Shown here in pieces: positions 18,605 to 29,850 of a stretch of 64,000 nt of DNA. The position numbers were made by a program, and so were the translations under genes. The notes beneath the pieces were generated by a model, which saw nothing but the letters and a program-made list of their open reading frames with translations, had not been told where the DNA came from and ran no database searches. Source of the stretch: Mitsuaria chitosanitabida ATCC BAA-476 = NBRC 102408 (GTDB lineage: Bacteria > Pseudomonadota > Gammaproteobacteria > Burkholderiales > Burkholderiaceae_C); NCBI RefSeq assembly GCF_001598255.1, contig NZ_BCYP01000011.1, positions 150,495 to 214,494 of the forward strand. The letters run 5' to 3'. Positions within the stretch are counted from its first letter, which is position 1; each line of letters opens with the position of its first letter.

Positions 18605-18622
18605 CCGCCTATTATCCGTGCA
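18605..18622. promoter_or_regulatory. Shared bidirectional promoter core of yhbY and rlmE
   Basis: The 18 bases between two start codons contain TATTATC (18610-18616). Read forward, TATTAT ends 7 bases before the rlmE ATG; read in reverse, GATAAT ends 6 bases before the yhbY ATG. The reverse direction also has a fair -35, TTGGTA (18639-18634), at 17-base spacing. Both mRNAs would be leaderless. Confidence 0.55.
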
Positions 18623-19297
18623 ATGAAAGTCGATACCAAAAGCAAGAAGGTGAACAAGGCGTGGCTCAACAACCACGTCAACGATCCTTACGTGAAATTG
18701 GCGCAGAAAGAGGGCTATCGCTCCCGCGCCGCCTACAAGCTCAAGGAGATCGACGAGGAGTTCCAGTTGATCCGTCCGGGTCAGGTGGTGGTGGACCTCG
18801 GCGCCTCGCCCGGCGCGTGGAGCCAGTACCTGCGCCGCCGTTTCGCGCCCAAGGAGGCGGGAGCGGGCGGGGCGGCCGTCGGTCAGCTCAACGGTCGCAT
18901 CATCGCGCTGGACCTGCTCGATTTCGAGCCGATCGAGGGCGTGGAGTTCATCCAGGGCGATTTCCGCGAGGAAGAGGTGCTGACGCAGCTCGAGGCCGCG
19001 CTCGGTGGCGCGAAGGTGGATCTTGTGGTGTCGGACATGGCGCCCAATCTGTCCGGCATCGAAAGCACCGACGCGGCCCGCATGGAGCACTTGATCGAAC
19101 TGGCGCTCGACTTCTCGAAGCAGCATCTGAAGCCGGAAGGCGCGCTGGTTGCCAAGGTGTTCCATGGCAGCGGGTACGACCAACTGGTCCACGCCTTCCG
19201 GGCGCAGTTCAAGAAGGTCAAGACCAGCAAGCCCAAGGCCTCGCGGGAGCGCTCGTCGGAGAACTTCCTCGTCGGCATCGGGCTCAAGTCGTCCTGA
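18623..19297 (+). CDS. rlmE: 23S rRNA (uridine-2552-2'-O)-methyltransferase RlmE/FtsJ
   Basis: Adds the 2'-O-methyl group to U2552 of 23S rRNA late in 50S assembly. The 224-residue product has [14 protein letters not shown] (first catalytic Lys), the SAM motif [28 protein letters not shown] with the catalytic Asp, and [11 protein letters not shown] with the second Lys of the KDKE set. A short Gly/Ala insert near residues 76-88 ([10 protein letters not shown]) is local. ATG 18623 is fixed by the family start. ftsH lies downstream. Confidence 0.95.
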   Translation: MKVDTKSKKVNKAWLNNHVNDPYVKLAQKEGYRSRAAYKLKEIDEEFQLIRPGQVVVDLGASPGAWSQYLRRRFAPKEAGAGGAAVGQLNGRIIALDLLDFEPIEGVEFIQGDFREEEVLTQLEAALGGAKVDLVVSDMAPNLSGIESTDAARMEHLIELALDFSKQHLKPEGALVAKVFHGSGYDQLVHAFRAQFKKVKTSKPKASRERSSENFLVGIGLKSS

Positions 19298-19455
19298 GTC
19301 GCGGCCGGCGCGGCGCCGGGAAGGGCGGAAATCGTCACGTTTCGCCCGCGGCAGGGCGATCAGCCGGGGAAGTCGGCCCCGCTTCTTCCTGTCGAAAGGG
19401 TGGGGGCGTGGCAATATCTATCGAGGCGTGTGGAATTGCCAATCAAGGCGAGGGA

Positions 19456-19484
19456 CTTGACTGTCCTAGAATCAACCCTATATG
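19456..19484 (+). promoter_or_regulatory. Candidate heat-shock (sigma-32-type) promoter of ftsH
   Basis: CTTGACT (19456-19462), 13 bases, then CCCTATAT (19476-19483) resembles the sigma-32 pattern CTTGAAA-N11-16-CCCCATNT. Alternatively TTGACT with TATATG at 16 bases could serve sigma-70. It lies about 70 bases upstream of the ftsH start. Confidence 0.5.
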
Positions 19485-19551
19485 CCGTGAAAGACTGCCT
19501 CCGCCGCTGATCGGCGGGCTTGGGCAGTGATGGAATGACAAAGGAGTCGCG

Positions 19552-21456
<1,905 letters not shown>

Positions 21457-21497
21457 TCGACGACATGTCCCCGCGGCGCGTGTGGCGCGCCGCCCCG

Positions 21498-21523
21498 AAG
21501 GCCGGTCCCAGGACCGGCCTTTT
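21498..21523 (+). terminator. Intrinsic terminator after ftsH
   Basis: AAGGCCGGTCC and GGACCGGCCTT make an 11-bp stem on a very tight loop, followed by TT, 41 bases after the ftsH stop. folP probably has its own promoter. Confidence 0.75.
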
Positions 21524-21673
21524 GCATGGGCGGACGGGAATCATCGGGCGGGGAGCCCTGCGACCGATCCTGTCCGGTGCCCATGCGCCCAGGGTCCTTT
21601 CGGCTTACGTCATACTGCCGGCTTGGCCGCGGCGCGCCGAGCGCGCCTCCGCGAGCGCGACACACTTTCGCCC

Positions 21674-22522
21674 ATGACTTCCCCGCAGATCTGGAAAACC
21701 ACCCGCTTCGACCTTGACCTGGCGGAGCGGCCGCTCGTGATGGGCATCGTCAACGTCACGCCGGATTCCTTCTCGGACGGCGGTCGCCATGATGACGCGT
21801 TTCGCGCCATCGACTACTGCGAGAGCTTGCTCGGCGAGGGCGTGGACATCCTCGACATCGGTGGCGAGTCCACCCGGCCCGGTGCGCCGCGTCTGGCGCC
21901 CGATGAGGAGTGGTCCCGCCTCGAGCCCGTCCTGCGCGCCGCGCTCAATTTCGGCGTGCCGGTGTCGGTCGATACCTGCAAGACCGAGGTGATGCGCCGA
22001 GCGCTCGATCTTGGCGTGGACATCATCAACGACGTGCAGGCGCTGCGGGACGAGGGCGCGGTCCCGCTGCTGGCCGAGCATGGCAGTGCGGGCCTCTGTC
22101 TGATGCACATGCGCGGCGAGCCCGCCGGCATGCAGCAGTTGACGGACTATGGCGATGTCGTCGCGGAGGTGGCCGACTTCCTGCGGGATCGGCTGGCGCA
22201 GGTCGTCGCGCAGGGCATCGCGGCGGATCGCGTGACGCTGGACCCCGGCTATGGCTTCGCGAAGACGGTTGAGCAGAACCTGGCTCTGCAACGTCGGCAG
22301 CGGGAGTTGCTCGCGCTGGGGCGGCCGCTGCTGGTCGGCTGGTCCCGAAAGTCCACGCTGGGTGCCGTCACGGGCAAGGCCGTGGACGACCGCGTCGCCG
22401 CCAGCGTCGGCGCGGCGCTGGCCTCCGCCACCTTGGGCGCGCGCGTGCTGCGCGTGCATGACGTCGCGCCCACGGTCGATGCGCTGAAGGTCTGGCAGGC
22501 GTTTGGCGCGCCGCAGGTCTGA
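21674..22522 (+). CDS. folP: Dihydropteroate synthase
   Basis: Condenses p-aminobenzoate with dihydropterin pyrophosphate in folate synthesis; the target of sulfonamides. The 282-residue TIM barrel has the pterin site signature VMGIVNVTPDSFSDGG (about 19-34), DIGGESTRPGA and the C-terminal GWSRKSTLG. ATG 21674 (MTSPQIWKTTRF) gives a normal length. The ftsH-folP-glmM order is conserved across many proteobacteria. glmM starts 134 bases later. Confidence 0.95.
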   Translation: MTSPQIWKTTRFDLDLAERPLVMGIVNVTPDSFSDGGRHDDAFRAIDYCESLLGEGVDILDIGGESTRPGAPRLAPDEEWSRLEPVLRAALNFGVPVSVDTCKTEVMRRALDLGVDIINDVQALRDEGAVPLLAEHGSAGLCLMHMRGEPAGMQQLTDYGDVVAEVADFLRDRLAQVVAQGIAADRVTLDPGYGFAKTVEQNLALQRRQRELLALGRPLLVGWSRKSTLGAVTGKAVDDRVAASVGAALASATLGARVLRVHDVAPTVDALKVWQAFGAPQV

Positions 22523-22656
22523 GCGCCGCATTACCGCTTGTCACCGTTGCCTGATCCCGTGATTGCGGGTTCGGGCGGACAGGGCGTCTGGCGCCCGGTC
22601 CGCTTGGGCGACAATCCGCGGATTCTGGAAATCCGAAGTCGCAGGAGGTCGAATCA

Positions 22657-23991
22657 ATGAGCCGGAAGTATTTCGGTACCGACGGAATCCGCGGGACCGT
22701 GGGTCAGACGCCCATCACCCCTGATTTCATGCTTCGACTGGGTCATGCGGTGGGGCGCGTCCTCAAGCGCAGCTACAGCAAGCCCAGCGTCCTGATCGGC
22801 AAGGACACCCGCATCTCCGGCTACATGCTCGAGTCGGCGCTCGAGGCGGGCTTCGCCTCCGCGGGTGTGAACGTGCTGCTGACCGGTCCGCTGCCGACGC
22901 CGGGCGTCGCCTACCTGACCCGAGCGCTGCGCCAGCATCTGGGCGTGGTGATCTCCGCCTCCCACAACCCGTTCGCGGACAACGGCATCAAGTTCTTCTC
23001 GTCCAAGGGCGAGAAGCTGCCGGACGCCTGGGAGCTGGATGTCGAGGCGGTGCTCGACGAGCCGCCAGTCTGGGTGGATTCGGCCGGTCTGGGTCGTGCC
23101 CGTCGCCTCGACGATGCGCAGGGCCGCTACATCGAGTTCTGCAAGGCCAGCTTCAGCAGCGACCTCAGCCTGCGCGGCATGAAGCTGGTGGTGGATGCGG
23201 CGCATGGCGCGGCCTATCAGGTGGCTCCCTCCGTGTTCCATGAACTCGGCGCGGAGGTGATCCCCATCGGCACCAAGCCGGACGGCTACAACATCAATGA
23301 CAAGGTCGGCGCCACCGCGCCGGCGGCGGTGGTCGCGGCGGTCAAGGAACACGGTGCGGACTACGGCATCGCGCTGGATGGCGACGCCGACCGGCTGCAG
23401 ATGGTCGATGGCCAGGGGCGCCTGTACAACGGCGACGAGTTGCTCTACGTCATGGTCGCGGACCGCTTGGCGCGCGGCGAGCGTGTTCCGGGCGCTGTCG
23501 GCACGCTGATGACCAACATGGCGGTCGAGGTCGCGCTGCGCCAGCGTGACGTCGAGTTCGTCCGCGCCAAGGTGGGTGACCGCTACGTGCTCGAGGAACT
23601 GGCTGCCCGTGGCTGGCAGTTGGGCGGGGAGGGCTCCGGCCACCTGCTGGCCCTGGACCGTCACACGACCGGCGACGGCATCGTCAGCAGCCTGCTGGTG
23701 CTGGAGGCGGTCTGCCGCAGCGGCCGGCAGCTGTCGGACCTGCTGGACGGTGTCTCGCTGTTCCCGCAGACCCTGATCAACGTGCGACTGCAGGCTGACC
23801 AGCAGGACTGGAAGAGCAATCCCGCACTGGCGCGCACCGAGGCCGAAGTGACGGCCGAGTTGGGCGATCGGGGCCGTGTGCTGATCCGCAAGTCGGGGAC
23901 CGAGCCGCTGCTGCGCGTCATGGTCGAGGCCAGCGACGCCGCGCTGGCGCAGCGCTGCGCCGAGCGTCTGGCGGAGGCGATCCGGGGCTGA
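22657..23991 (+). CDS. glmM: Phosphoglucosamine mutase
   Basis: Interconverts glucosamine-6-phosphate and glucosamine-1-phosphate, feeding UDP-GlcNAc for peptidoglycan and LPS. The 444-residue product begins with [13 protein letters not shown]. The phosphorylated serine is Ser102 in [12 protein letters not shown], the Mg loop is DGDADR near 245, the sugar-binding loop is GEGSGH and the phosphate loop is [12 protein letters not shown]. An AGGAGG-like ribosome site precedes ATG 22657. Confidence 0.96.
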   Translation: MSRKYFGTDGIRGTVGQTPITPDFMLRLGHAVGRVLKRSYSKPSVLIGKDTRISGYMLESALEAGFASAGVNVLLTGPLPTPGVAYLTRALRQHLGVVISASHNPFADNGIKFFSSKGEKLPDAWELDVEAVLDEPPVWVDSAGLGRARRLDDAQGRYIEFCKASFSSDLSLRGMKLVVDAAHGAAYQVAPSVFHELGAEVIPIGTKPDGYNINDKVGATAPAAVVAAVKEHGADYGIALDGDADRLQMVDGQGRLYNGDELLYVMVADRLARGERVPGAVGTLMTNMAVEVALRQRDVEFVRAKVGDRYVLEELAARGWQLGGEGSGHLLALDRHTTGDGIVSSLLVLEAVCRSGRQLSDLLDGVSLFPQTLINVRLQADQQDWKSNPALARTEAEVTAELGDRGRVLIRKSGTEPLLRVMVEASDAALAQRCAERLAEAIRG

Positions 23992-24038
23992 TCCCCACAC
24001 CCCATCCGCTGGTCGACGCTTGCCGTCGCCAGCCCATG

Positions 24039-24063
24039 AAGCCGGGCCATCGCCCGGCTTTTT
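24039..24063 (+). terminator. Intrinsic terminator after glmM
   Basis: A perfect 9-bp stem AAGCCGGGC/GCCCGGCTT with a 4-base loop runs into TTTTT, 48 bases after the glmM stop. Confidence 0.88.
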
Positions 24064-24266
24064 CATGCCCGCGCCAGAAAAAACAGCCACCGACGCGTGA
24101 GCGCCGGCGGCTGAACTGCATTGGTTGCGGTCGCTGGAGCGCGACTCTTCGGGGGCTGATTGGGGAGGCCGGGAGACAATCGGCCGGCCCCTTCGATGCC
24201 CGCTTGTGGTGCAAGTCAGGTGCCGAAAGGGGTTTCCCCGCACGCCGCGCAGGCTAGGGATCGAAA

Positions 24267-24307
24267 ATGACAACCGGGTGAATCGAATATGACAGGGCGC
24301 CTGACAG
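24267..24307 (-). promoter_or_regulatory. Reverse-oriented Pho-box-like repeat cluster
   Basis: ATGACA at 24267 and 24289 lie exactly 22 bases (two 11-base turns) apart, with a weak GTGAAT midway, and CTGACA follows at 24301. Read on the minus strand these are TGTCAT/TGTCAG elements like PhoB half-sites. They lie 60-100 bases upstream of the forward Pho box. No minus-strand gene starts nearby. Confidence 0.4.
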
Positions 24308-24362
24308 CTTCGTTTCTCCTCTGGGGCGCTGTGCGTAACGAGATTTTTCCGGTTCCTGAGTG

Positions 24363-24391
24363 ACGTCACGGATGTGTCACATTGGGGTCAT
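24363..24391 (+). promoter_or_regulatory. Pho box (PhoB binding site) of pstS
   Basis: Three direct heptamers ACGTCAC, GTGTCAC and GGGTCAT are separated by exactly 4 bases each, giving the 11-base period of PhoB sites (consensus CTGTCAT-N4-CTGTCAT). The GTCA core is present in all three. It ends 51 bases before the pstS start. The rest of the 451-base glmM-pstS gap holds the glmM terminator and the reverse repeat cluster, and nothing else I can support. Confidence 0.75.
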
Positions 24392-24442
24392 AGCATCCGT
24401 CCCGTTCGCCAACCAACCCCCTAGCGATAGGACTGAACGACC

Positions 24443-25477
24443 ATGAATCAACTGCGTGCTGGCCTGCTGTTCGCCGCTTGCGCCGCCATGTTCTCCGCGG
24501 CTCAGGCTCAAGAGGTGACCGGTGCGGGTGCCTCCTTCCCGGCTCCCGTCTACACGAAGTGGGCCGACTCCTATAACAAGGCCACCGGTGTCCGCATCAA
24601 CTATCAGTCGGTCGGTTCCGGCGCCGGCATCAAGCAGATCCAGGCCAAGACCGTCGACTTCGGCGCGTCCGACGCCCCCCTGAAGGACGACCAACTGGCC
24701 AAGGACGGCCTGGTGCAGTTCCCGACCGTGATCGGCGGCGTCGTGCCGGTGATCAACGTCAAGGGCATCAACCCCGGTCAGCTGAAGCTGGACGGCAAGG
24801 TCCTGGGCGACATCTACCTGGGCAAGATCACCAAGTGGAACGACCCCGCCATCGCCGCCCTGAACTCGGGCGTGTCGCTGCCGGACGCCGCCATCGCCGT
24901 GGTCCGTCGCGCCGACGGTTCGGGCACCAGCTTCCTGTTCACGAACTACCTGTCCAAGGTCAACGCCGAGTGGAAGGACAAGGTCGGTGAAGGCACGGCC
25001 GTGAACTGGCCCACCGGCGCGGGTGGCAAGGGCAACGAGGGCGTGTCCTCGTACGTGACCCGTCTGCCCAACTCGATCGGCTACGTCGAGTACGCCTACG
25101 CCAAGCAGAACAAGATGACCTACGTCCTGATGAAGAACGCCAACGGCGCCTTCGTCAGCCCCAGCGACGACGCCTTCAAGGCCGCCGCCGCCGGTGCCAA
25201 GTGGGAGCAGTCGTTCTACCAGGTCCTGACCGAACAGCCGGGCAAGGACAGCTGGCCCATCACGGGCGCGACCTTCATCCTGATGCACGTCGCCCAGGAC
25301 AAGCCGGCCAACGCCGCCGCCACCCTGAAGTTCTTCGACTGGGCCTACACCCAGGGCGACAAGATGGCCGACGAGCTGGACTACGTGCCGCTGCCCGCCA
25401 GCGTGAAGGACCTGGTCCGCAAGCAGTGGGCCGCGCACGTCAAGGACGCCGCCGGCAAGGCCATCGCCTACAAGTGA
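24443..25477 (+). CDS. pstS: Phosphate ABC transporter substrate-binding protein PstS
   Basis: Periplasmic high-affinity phosphate receptor. The 344-residue precursor has a signal peptide (residues 1-22, ending AQA) and the mature start [18 protein letters not shown]. Phosphate-contact loops include [18 protein letters not shown] and [11 protein letters not shown]. It opens pstSCAB-phoU-phoBR and has a Pho box upstream. A stem-loop after the gene probably raises its dose over the membrane subunits. Confidence 0.97.
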   Translation: MNQLRAGLLFAACAAMFSAAQAQEVTGAGASFPAPVYTKWADSYNKATGVRINYQSVGSGAGIKQIQAKTVDFGASDAPLKDDQLAKDGLVQFPTVIGGVVPVINVKGINPGQLKLDGKVLGDIYLGKITKWNDPAIAALNSGVSLPDAAIAVVRRADGSGTSFLFTNYLSKVNAEWKDKVGEGTAVNWPTGAGGKGNEGVSSYVTRLPNSIGYVEYAYAKQNKMTYVLMKNANGAFVSPSDDAFKAAAAGAKWEQSFYQVLTEQPGKDSWPITGATFILMHVAQDKPANAAATLKFFDWAYTQGDKMADELDYVPLPASVKDLVRKQWAAHVKDAAGKAIAYK

Positions 25478-25495
25478 TCGGCATCTGCTGACCGC

Positions 25496-25527
25496 AGCCC
25501 GGTGCTCCTGGAAAGGGGTACCGGGCT
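25496..25527 (+). terminator. Intercistronic stem-loop between pstS and pstC
   Basis: AGCCCGGT and ACCGGGCT pair around a loop, just after pstS, with only a short TTT following. It could be a leaky terminator or a 3'-end stabiliser that favours pstS over pstC expression. Confidence 0.6.
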
Positions 25528-25605
25528 TTCGCACAAGACGCGTCCGGCGACGCACCGGACGCGACAAGACGTCGTCTGAGATTCAAAACCCCCAGCGGAG
25601 GCCCC

Positions 25606-26631
25606 GTGGCCGCAATACTTCCAGCCAATTCCCTTGACCGACAGCGTGGCGAGGAGCGCGCCCAGCCCCAGGGTCGTCCTCCCCAGCGCCGCCGCGTGGC
25701 CCCTTGGGCGGACACGGTGTTCTCCCTCCTGACGCACGGCGCGGCCTGGCTGACGCTGGCCCTGCTGGCCGGCATCATCGGCTCGCTCCTGGTGGGCGCG
25801 GCGCCGGCCATCAAGCAGTTCGGCCTGGGCTTCCTGGTGACCACGGACTGGGATCCGGTCCAGGAGAAGTTCGGCGGCCTGGTGATGATCTACGGCACGC
25901 TGATGACCTCGTTCATCGCGCTGCTGATCGCGGTTCCGGTGAGCTTCGGCATCGCGCTGTTCCTGACGGAACTGGCTCCGGGCTGGCTGCGCCGCCCGCT
26001 GGGCATCGCCATCGAGTTGCTGGCCGCGGTCCCGTCCATCGTCTACGGCATGTGGGGCCTGTTCGTGTTCGGTCCCATCCTGGCGACCTATGTCCAGGAG
26101 CCGATGCAATCGCTGCTCAGCGGCATCCCCTATCTGGGCGCGCTGGTCTCCGGCCCGCCCGTCGGCATCGGCATCCTGTCGGCCGGCATCATCCTGGCGA
26201 TCATGATCATCCCGTTCATCGCCTCGGTGATGCGTGACGTGTTCGAGGTCACGCCGGCGATGCTGAAGGAATCGGCCTACGGCCTGGGCTCCACGACCTG
26301 GGAAGTGGTCTGGAAGGTCGTGCTCCCGTACACCAAGACCGGCGTGGTCGGCGGCGTGATGCTGGGCCTGGGTCGCGCGCTGGGCGAGACCATGGCCGTC
26401 ACCTTCGTGATCGGCAACATGAACCAGCTGAAGTCGCTGTCCATGTTCGAGGCCGCCAACACCATCACCTCGGTGCTGGCCAACGAATTCGCCGAATCCG
26501 GCCCCGGCAGCCTGCATCAGGCCTCGCTGCTGTACCTCGGCCTGGTGCTGTTCTTCATCACCTTCGTGGTGCTGGCGTTCTCCAAGGTCCTGCTCAACAA
26601 GCTCAAGAAGAACGAAGGAGCCCGCACATGA
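25606..26631 (+). CDS. pstC: Phosphate ABC transporter permease PstC
   Basis: Inner-membrane subunit of the phosphate importer, 341 residues with about six membrane segments. The permease EAA-type loop is near [21 protein letters not shown] polar N-terminal tail of about 35 residues precedes the first segment. GTG 25606 follows GGAG by 5 bases. The last four bases overlap pstA, so the two permeases are translationally coupled. Confidence 0.95.
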   Translation: MAAILPANSLDRQRGEERAQPQGRPPQRRRVAPWADTVFSLLTHGAAWLTLALLAGIIGSLLVGAAPAIKQFGLGFLVTTDWDPVQEKFGGLVMIYGTLMTSFIALLIAVPVSFGIALFLTELAPGWLRRPLGIAIELLAAVPSIVYGMWGLFVFGPILATYVQEPMQSLLSGIPYLGALVSGPPVGIGILSAGIILAIMIIPFIASVMRDVFEVTPAMLKESAYGLGSTTWEVVWKVVLPYTKTGVVGGVMLGLGRALGETMAVTFVIGNMNQLKSLSMFEAANTITSVLANEFAESGPGSLHQASLLYLGLVLFFITFVVLAFSKVLLNKLKKNEGART

Positions 26632-27488
26632 GCGCCACCTCCGCCAAGCGCATGGCGATGTACCAGAAGCGCCGGCGCATCAACGTCATCGCGCTGACGC
26701 TCTCGCTGGGCGCGATGTCCTTCGGCCTGATCTGGCTGGTCTGGATCCTGTTCGAGACCATCACGCAGGGCATCGGCGGCCTGACCTGGGCCACCTTCAC
26801 GCAGATGACGCCCCCGCCCAACTCGGACGAGGGCGGCATCGCCAACGCGATCTTCGGCTCGGCGCTGATGGTCTGCCTGGCCACGTTCGTGGGCACCCCG
26901 ATCGGCGTGCTGGCCGGCGTCTACCTGGCCGAGTACGGCCAGAAGACCTGGCTCGGCGCCTCGGTGCGCTTCATCAACGACATCCTGCTGTCGGCGCCGT
27001 CCATCGTGGTCGGTCTGTTCGTCTACACCATGGTCGTGATGAAGCTGCGCAGCTTCTCGGGCATGGCCGGCGTGATCGCGCTGGCCCTGATCGTGATCCC
27101 GGTGGTCATCCGCACGACCGAGAACATGCTGAGCCTGGTCCCCAACGCGCTGCGCGAAGCGGCCTACGCGCTGGGTACGCCCAAGTGGAAGGTCATCATG
27201 ACCGTCACGCTGAAGGCGGCCCGCGCCGGCGTGATCACCGGCGTGCTGCTGGCGCTGGCCCGTGTCTCGGGCGAGACCGCGCCCCTGCTGTTCACCGCGC
27301 TGAACAACCGCTTCTGGTCGACCGACCTGACCGGCCCGATGGCCAACCTGCCCAAGGTGATCTTCGACTTCGCCATGAGCCCGTACGCCAACTGGCAGAA
27401 GCTGGCCTGGGCGGGCGTGTTCATCATCACCATCGGCGTGCTGCTCCTGAACATCGTGGCTCGCGCCATGTTCAAGGAAAAGCACTGA
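26628..27488 (+). CDS. pstA: Phosphate ABC transporter permease PstA
   Basis: The second permease of the PstCA channel, 286 residues, about six membrane segments. The EAA loop is at [20 protein letters not shown]. It starts with ATGA overlapping the pstC stop. pstB follows after 51 bases. Confidence 0.95.
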   Translation: MSATSAKRMAMYQKRRRINVIALTLSLGAMSFGLIWLVWILFETITQGIGGLTWATFTQMTPPPNSDEGGIANAIFGSALMVCLATFVGTPIGVLAGVYLAEYGQKTWLGASVRFINDILLSAPSIVVGLFVYTMVVMKLRSFSGMAGVIALALIVIPVVIRTTENMLSLVPNALREAAYALGTPKWKVIMTVTLKAARAGVITGVLLALARVSGETAPLLFTALNNRFWSTDLTGPMANLPKVIFDFAMSPYANWQKLAWAGVFIITIGVLLLNIVARAMFKEKH

Positions 27489-27539
27489 CCGGCCCCTCGG
27501 TCCAAGACCCCCGCATTCAACGAATTCAAGAGAATCAAC

Positions 27540-28325
27540 ATGGACGTCAAAGTCGATATGCCGGTGACCGAGAAGGCCAAGCTCTCGGTGAAGAACCTCA
27601 ACTTCTACTACGGCAGCTTCCACGCGCTGAAGAACATCAACCTGGACATTCCGGAAAACAAGGTGACCGCCTTCATCGGTCCCTCGGGCTGCGGCAAGTC
27701 CACGCTGCTGCGCACGCTGAACCGTATGTTCGAGCTCTACCCGGAGCAACGCGCCGAGGGCCAGATCCTGCTGGACGGCGAGGACATCCTCACCAGCAAG
27801 GAAGACGTGTCGCTGATCCGTGCCAAGGTCGGCATGGTGTTCCAGAAGCCGACGCCGTTCCCGATGTCGATCTACGACAACATCGCCTTCGGCGTGCGTC
27901 TGTTCGAGACGCTGTCCCGCGTCGAGATGGACGAGCGCGTGGAGTGGGCGCTGAAGAAGGCCGCGCTGTGGAATGAAGTCAAGGACAAGCTGAACCAGAG
28001 CGGCTCGGGCCTGTCGGGCGGCCAGCAGCAGCGTCTGTGCATCGCGCGCGGCATCGCCATCAAGCCGGAAGTCCTGCTGCTGGACGAGCCGTGCTCGGCG
28101 CTGGATCCGATCTCGACCGGCAAGATCGAGGAACTGATCCACGAGCTGAAGCACGAGTACACGGTCGCCATCGTGACCCACAACATGCAGCAGGCCGCGC
28201 GCTGCTCGGACTACACCGCCTACATGTATCTGGGCGACCTGATCGAATTCGGACCGACCGCGGAGCTGTTCATGAAGCCCAAGCGCAAGGACACGGAAGA
28301 CTACATCACGGGTCGTTTCGGCTGA
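27540..28325 (+). CDS. pstB: Phosphate ABC transporter ATP-binding protein PstB
   Basis: The ATPase of the phosphate importer, 261 residues. Walker A is GPSGCGKST near residue 49-57, the signature LSGGQQQR, Walker [14 protein letters not shown] and the switch His in VTHNMQQA. Residues 1-17 are a short acidic/basic leader typical of the family. It docks PstA/PstC and, with PhoU, relays phosphate status to PhoR. Confidence 0.97.
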   Translation: MDVKVDMPVTEKAKLSVKNLNFYYGSFHALKNINLDIPENKVTAFIGPSGCGKSTLLRTLNRMFELYPEQRAEGQILLDGEDILTSKEDVSLIRAKVGMVFQKPTPFPMSIYDNIAFGVRLFETLSRVEMDERVEWALKKAALWNEVKDKLNQSGSGLSGGQQQRLCIARGIAIKPEVLLLDEPCSALDPISTGKIEELIHELKHEYTVAIVTHNMQQAARCSDYTAYMYLGDLIEFGPTAELFMKPKRKDTEDYITGRFG

Positions 28326-28344
28326 TCACAAGGGGAGCAACAAC

Positions 28345-29052
28345 ATGACCGACAAGCATCTCTCTACTCAATTCGACGCCGAGCTCAGCGGCATCTCCAC
28401 CCGCGTGCTGGAGATGGGCGGGCTGGTGGAATCGCAGGTCGCGCAGGCCGTCGAGGCGCTGGGCTCCTTCAGCGGCGACATCGCCAGCCACGTGCTGAAG
28501 CAGGAAGAGATCGTCAACACGATGGAGATCGAGATCGATCGCGATCTGTCGACGATCATCGCCCGCCGTCAGCCGACGGCCCGCGATCTGCGCCTGCTGA
28601 TCGCCGTGTCCAAGACCATCGCCAACCTCGAGCGCGTGGGCGACGAGGCGGCCCGCATCGCCCGCACGGTGCAGCGCCTGATCAACACCGGCGTCTCCAG
28701 CCGCCTGCGCCTGCCGATGTCCGACCTGTCGTACGAGGCCGAGCTGGCGACCGCGCAGCTGCGCAAGGCGCTGGACGCCTTCGCCCGCCTGGACGTGGAT
28801 CGCGCGCTGGAAGTGCTCAAGGCCGACGACCAGATCGACAAGGAGTTCGACGGTCTGATGCGCAAGCTCATCACCTACATGATGGAAGACCCGCGCACGA
28901 TCTCGTCGTCGATCGACCTGGTCTTCGTCGCCAAGGCGATCGAGCGCGTGGGCGACCACGCCAAGAACCTGGCCGAAGTGATCATCTACGTGGTCAAGGG
29001 CACCGACGTGCGTCACAACACGCCGGACGCCGTCGAGAACATGGTGCGCTGA
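28345..29052 (+). CDS. phoU: Phosphate signalling complex protein PhoU
   Basis: A 235-residue all-helical protein of two PhoU three-helix bundles, with metal-binding clusters in LVESQVAQAVEAL and the second-repeat ERVGDHAKNLAEV. It keeps PhoR in the phosphatase state when phosphate is plentiful by linking PstSCAB to PhoR. It lies between pstB and phoB in the operon, 89 bases before phoB. Confidence 0.95.
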   Translation: MTDKHLSTQFDAELSGISTRVLEMGGLVESQVAQAVEALGSFSGDIASHVLKQEEIVNTMEIEIDRDLSTIIARRQPTARDLRLLIAVSKTIANLERVGDEAARIARTVQRLINTGVSSRLRLPMSDLSYEAELATAQLRKALDAFARLDVDRALEVLKADDQIDKEFDGLMRKLITYMMEDPRTISSSIDLVFVAKAIERVGDHAKNLAEVIIYVVKGTDVRHNTPDAVENMVR

Positions 29053-29141
29053 GCACCGCAGCGATGAACCCGAGCGGGTCGGCCCCGCTCCCATGAGGAG
29101 CGCGCCGGCCCGCGAGGAACGAACAAGAGGAGTTACCCCGC

Positions 29142-29843
29142 ATGAGTCGCATCCTGGTCGTCGAAGACGAATCCGCCATTGCCGAGCTGATCTCCATCAA
29201 CCTGCGCCACGCCGGTTTCGAAGTGACCCTGGCCGGCAACGCCGAGCAGGCCCAGCTCGAAGTCGACCGCGTGCTGCCGGATCTGGTCGTGCTGGACTGG
29301 ATGTTGCCGGGCCAGACCGGTCTGGCGCTGGCCCGCCAATGGCGCGGTGCCACCCGCACCCGCGAGCTGCCCATCATCATGCTGACGGCGCGCGCGGAAG
29401 AGGTGGACAAGGTGTCCGGGCTGGATGCCGGCGCCGACGATTACCTGACCAAACCCTTCTCGACCAACGAGTTGCTGGCCCGCATCCGCGCGGTGCTGCG
29501 TCGCAAGGCGCCCGAGGCGCTGGACTCGGCGGTCGACGTCGGTGGTCTGGTGCTGGACCCGGGCACGCGCCGTGTCAGCCGCGAGGGCGTCGAGGTCAAG
29601 CTCGGCCCCACCGAGTTCCGCCTGCTGCATTTCTTCATGACCCATCCGGAACGCGTGCACAGCCGCTCGCAGCTGCTGGACCGCGTCTGGGGCGACCACG
29701 TCTTCATCGAGGAACGCACCGTCGACGTCCACGTCAAGCGGCTGCGCGAGGCGCTGGAGAAGGTCAACTGCCAGCGCATGATCGAAACGGTGCGTGGCGC
29801 CGGTTACCGCCTGACCCAGCAAAGCAGCGCCCTGTCGGCCTGA
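29142..29843 (+). CDS. phoB: Phosphate regulon response regulator PhoB
   Basis: An OmpR-family regulator of 233 residues. The receiver domain has Asp52 in LVVLDWMLPG as phosphoacceptor and the switch Lys in YLTKPFS. The winged-helix domain spans about 130-230, with RSQLLDRVWGDHVFIEERTVDVH as recognition region. It binds the direct repeats seen ahead of pstS. A GAGGAG ribosome site precedes ATG 29142; phoR begins 7 bases after the stop. Confidence 0.96.
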   Translation: MSRILVVEDESAIAELISINLRHAGFEVTLAGNAEQAQLEVDRVLPDLVVLDWMLPGQTGLALARQWRGATRTRELPIIMLTARAEEVDKVSGLDAGADDYLTKPFSTNELLARIRAVLRRKAPEALDSAVDVGGLVLDPGTRRVSREGVEVKLGPTEFRLLHFFMTHPERVHSRSQLLDRVWGDHVFIEERTVDVHVKRLREALEKVNCQRMIETVRGAGYRLTQQSSALSA

Positions 29844-29850
29844 TCCCGCC

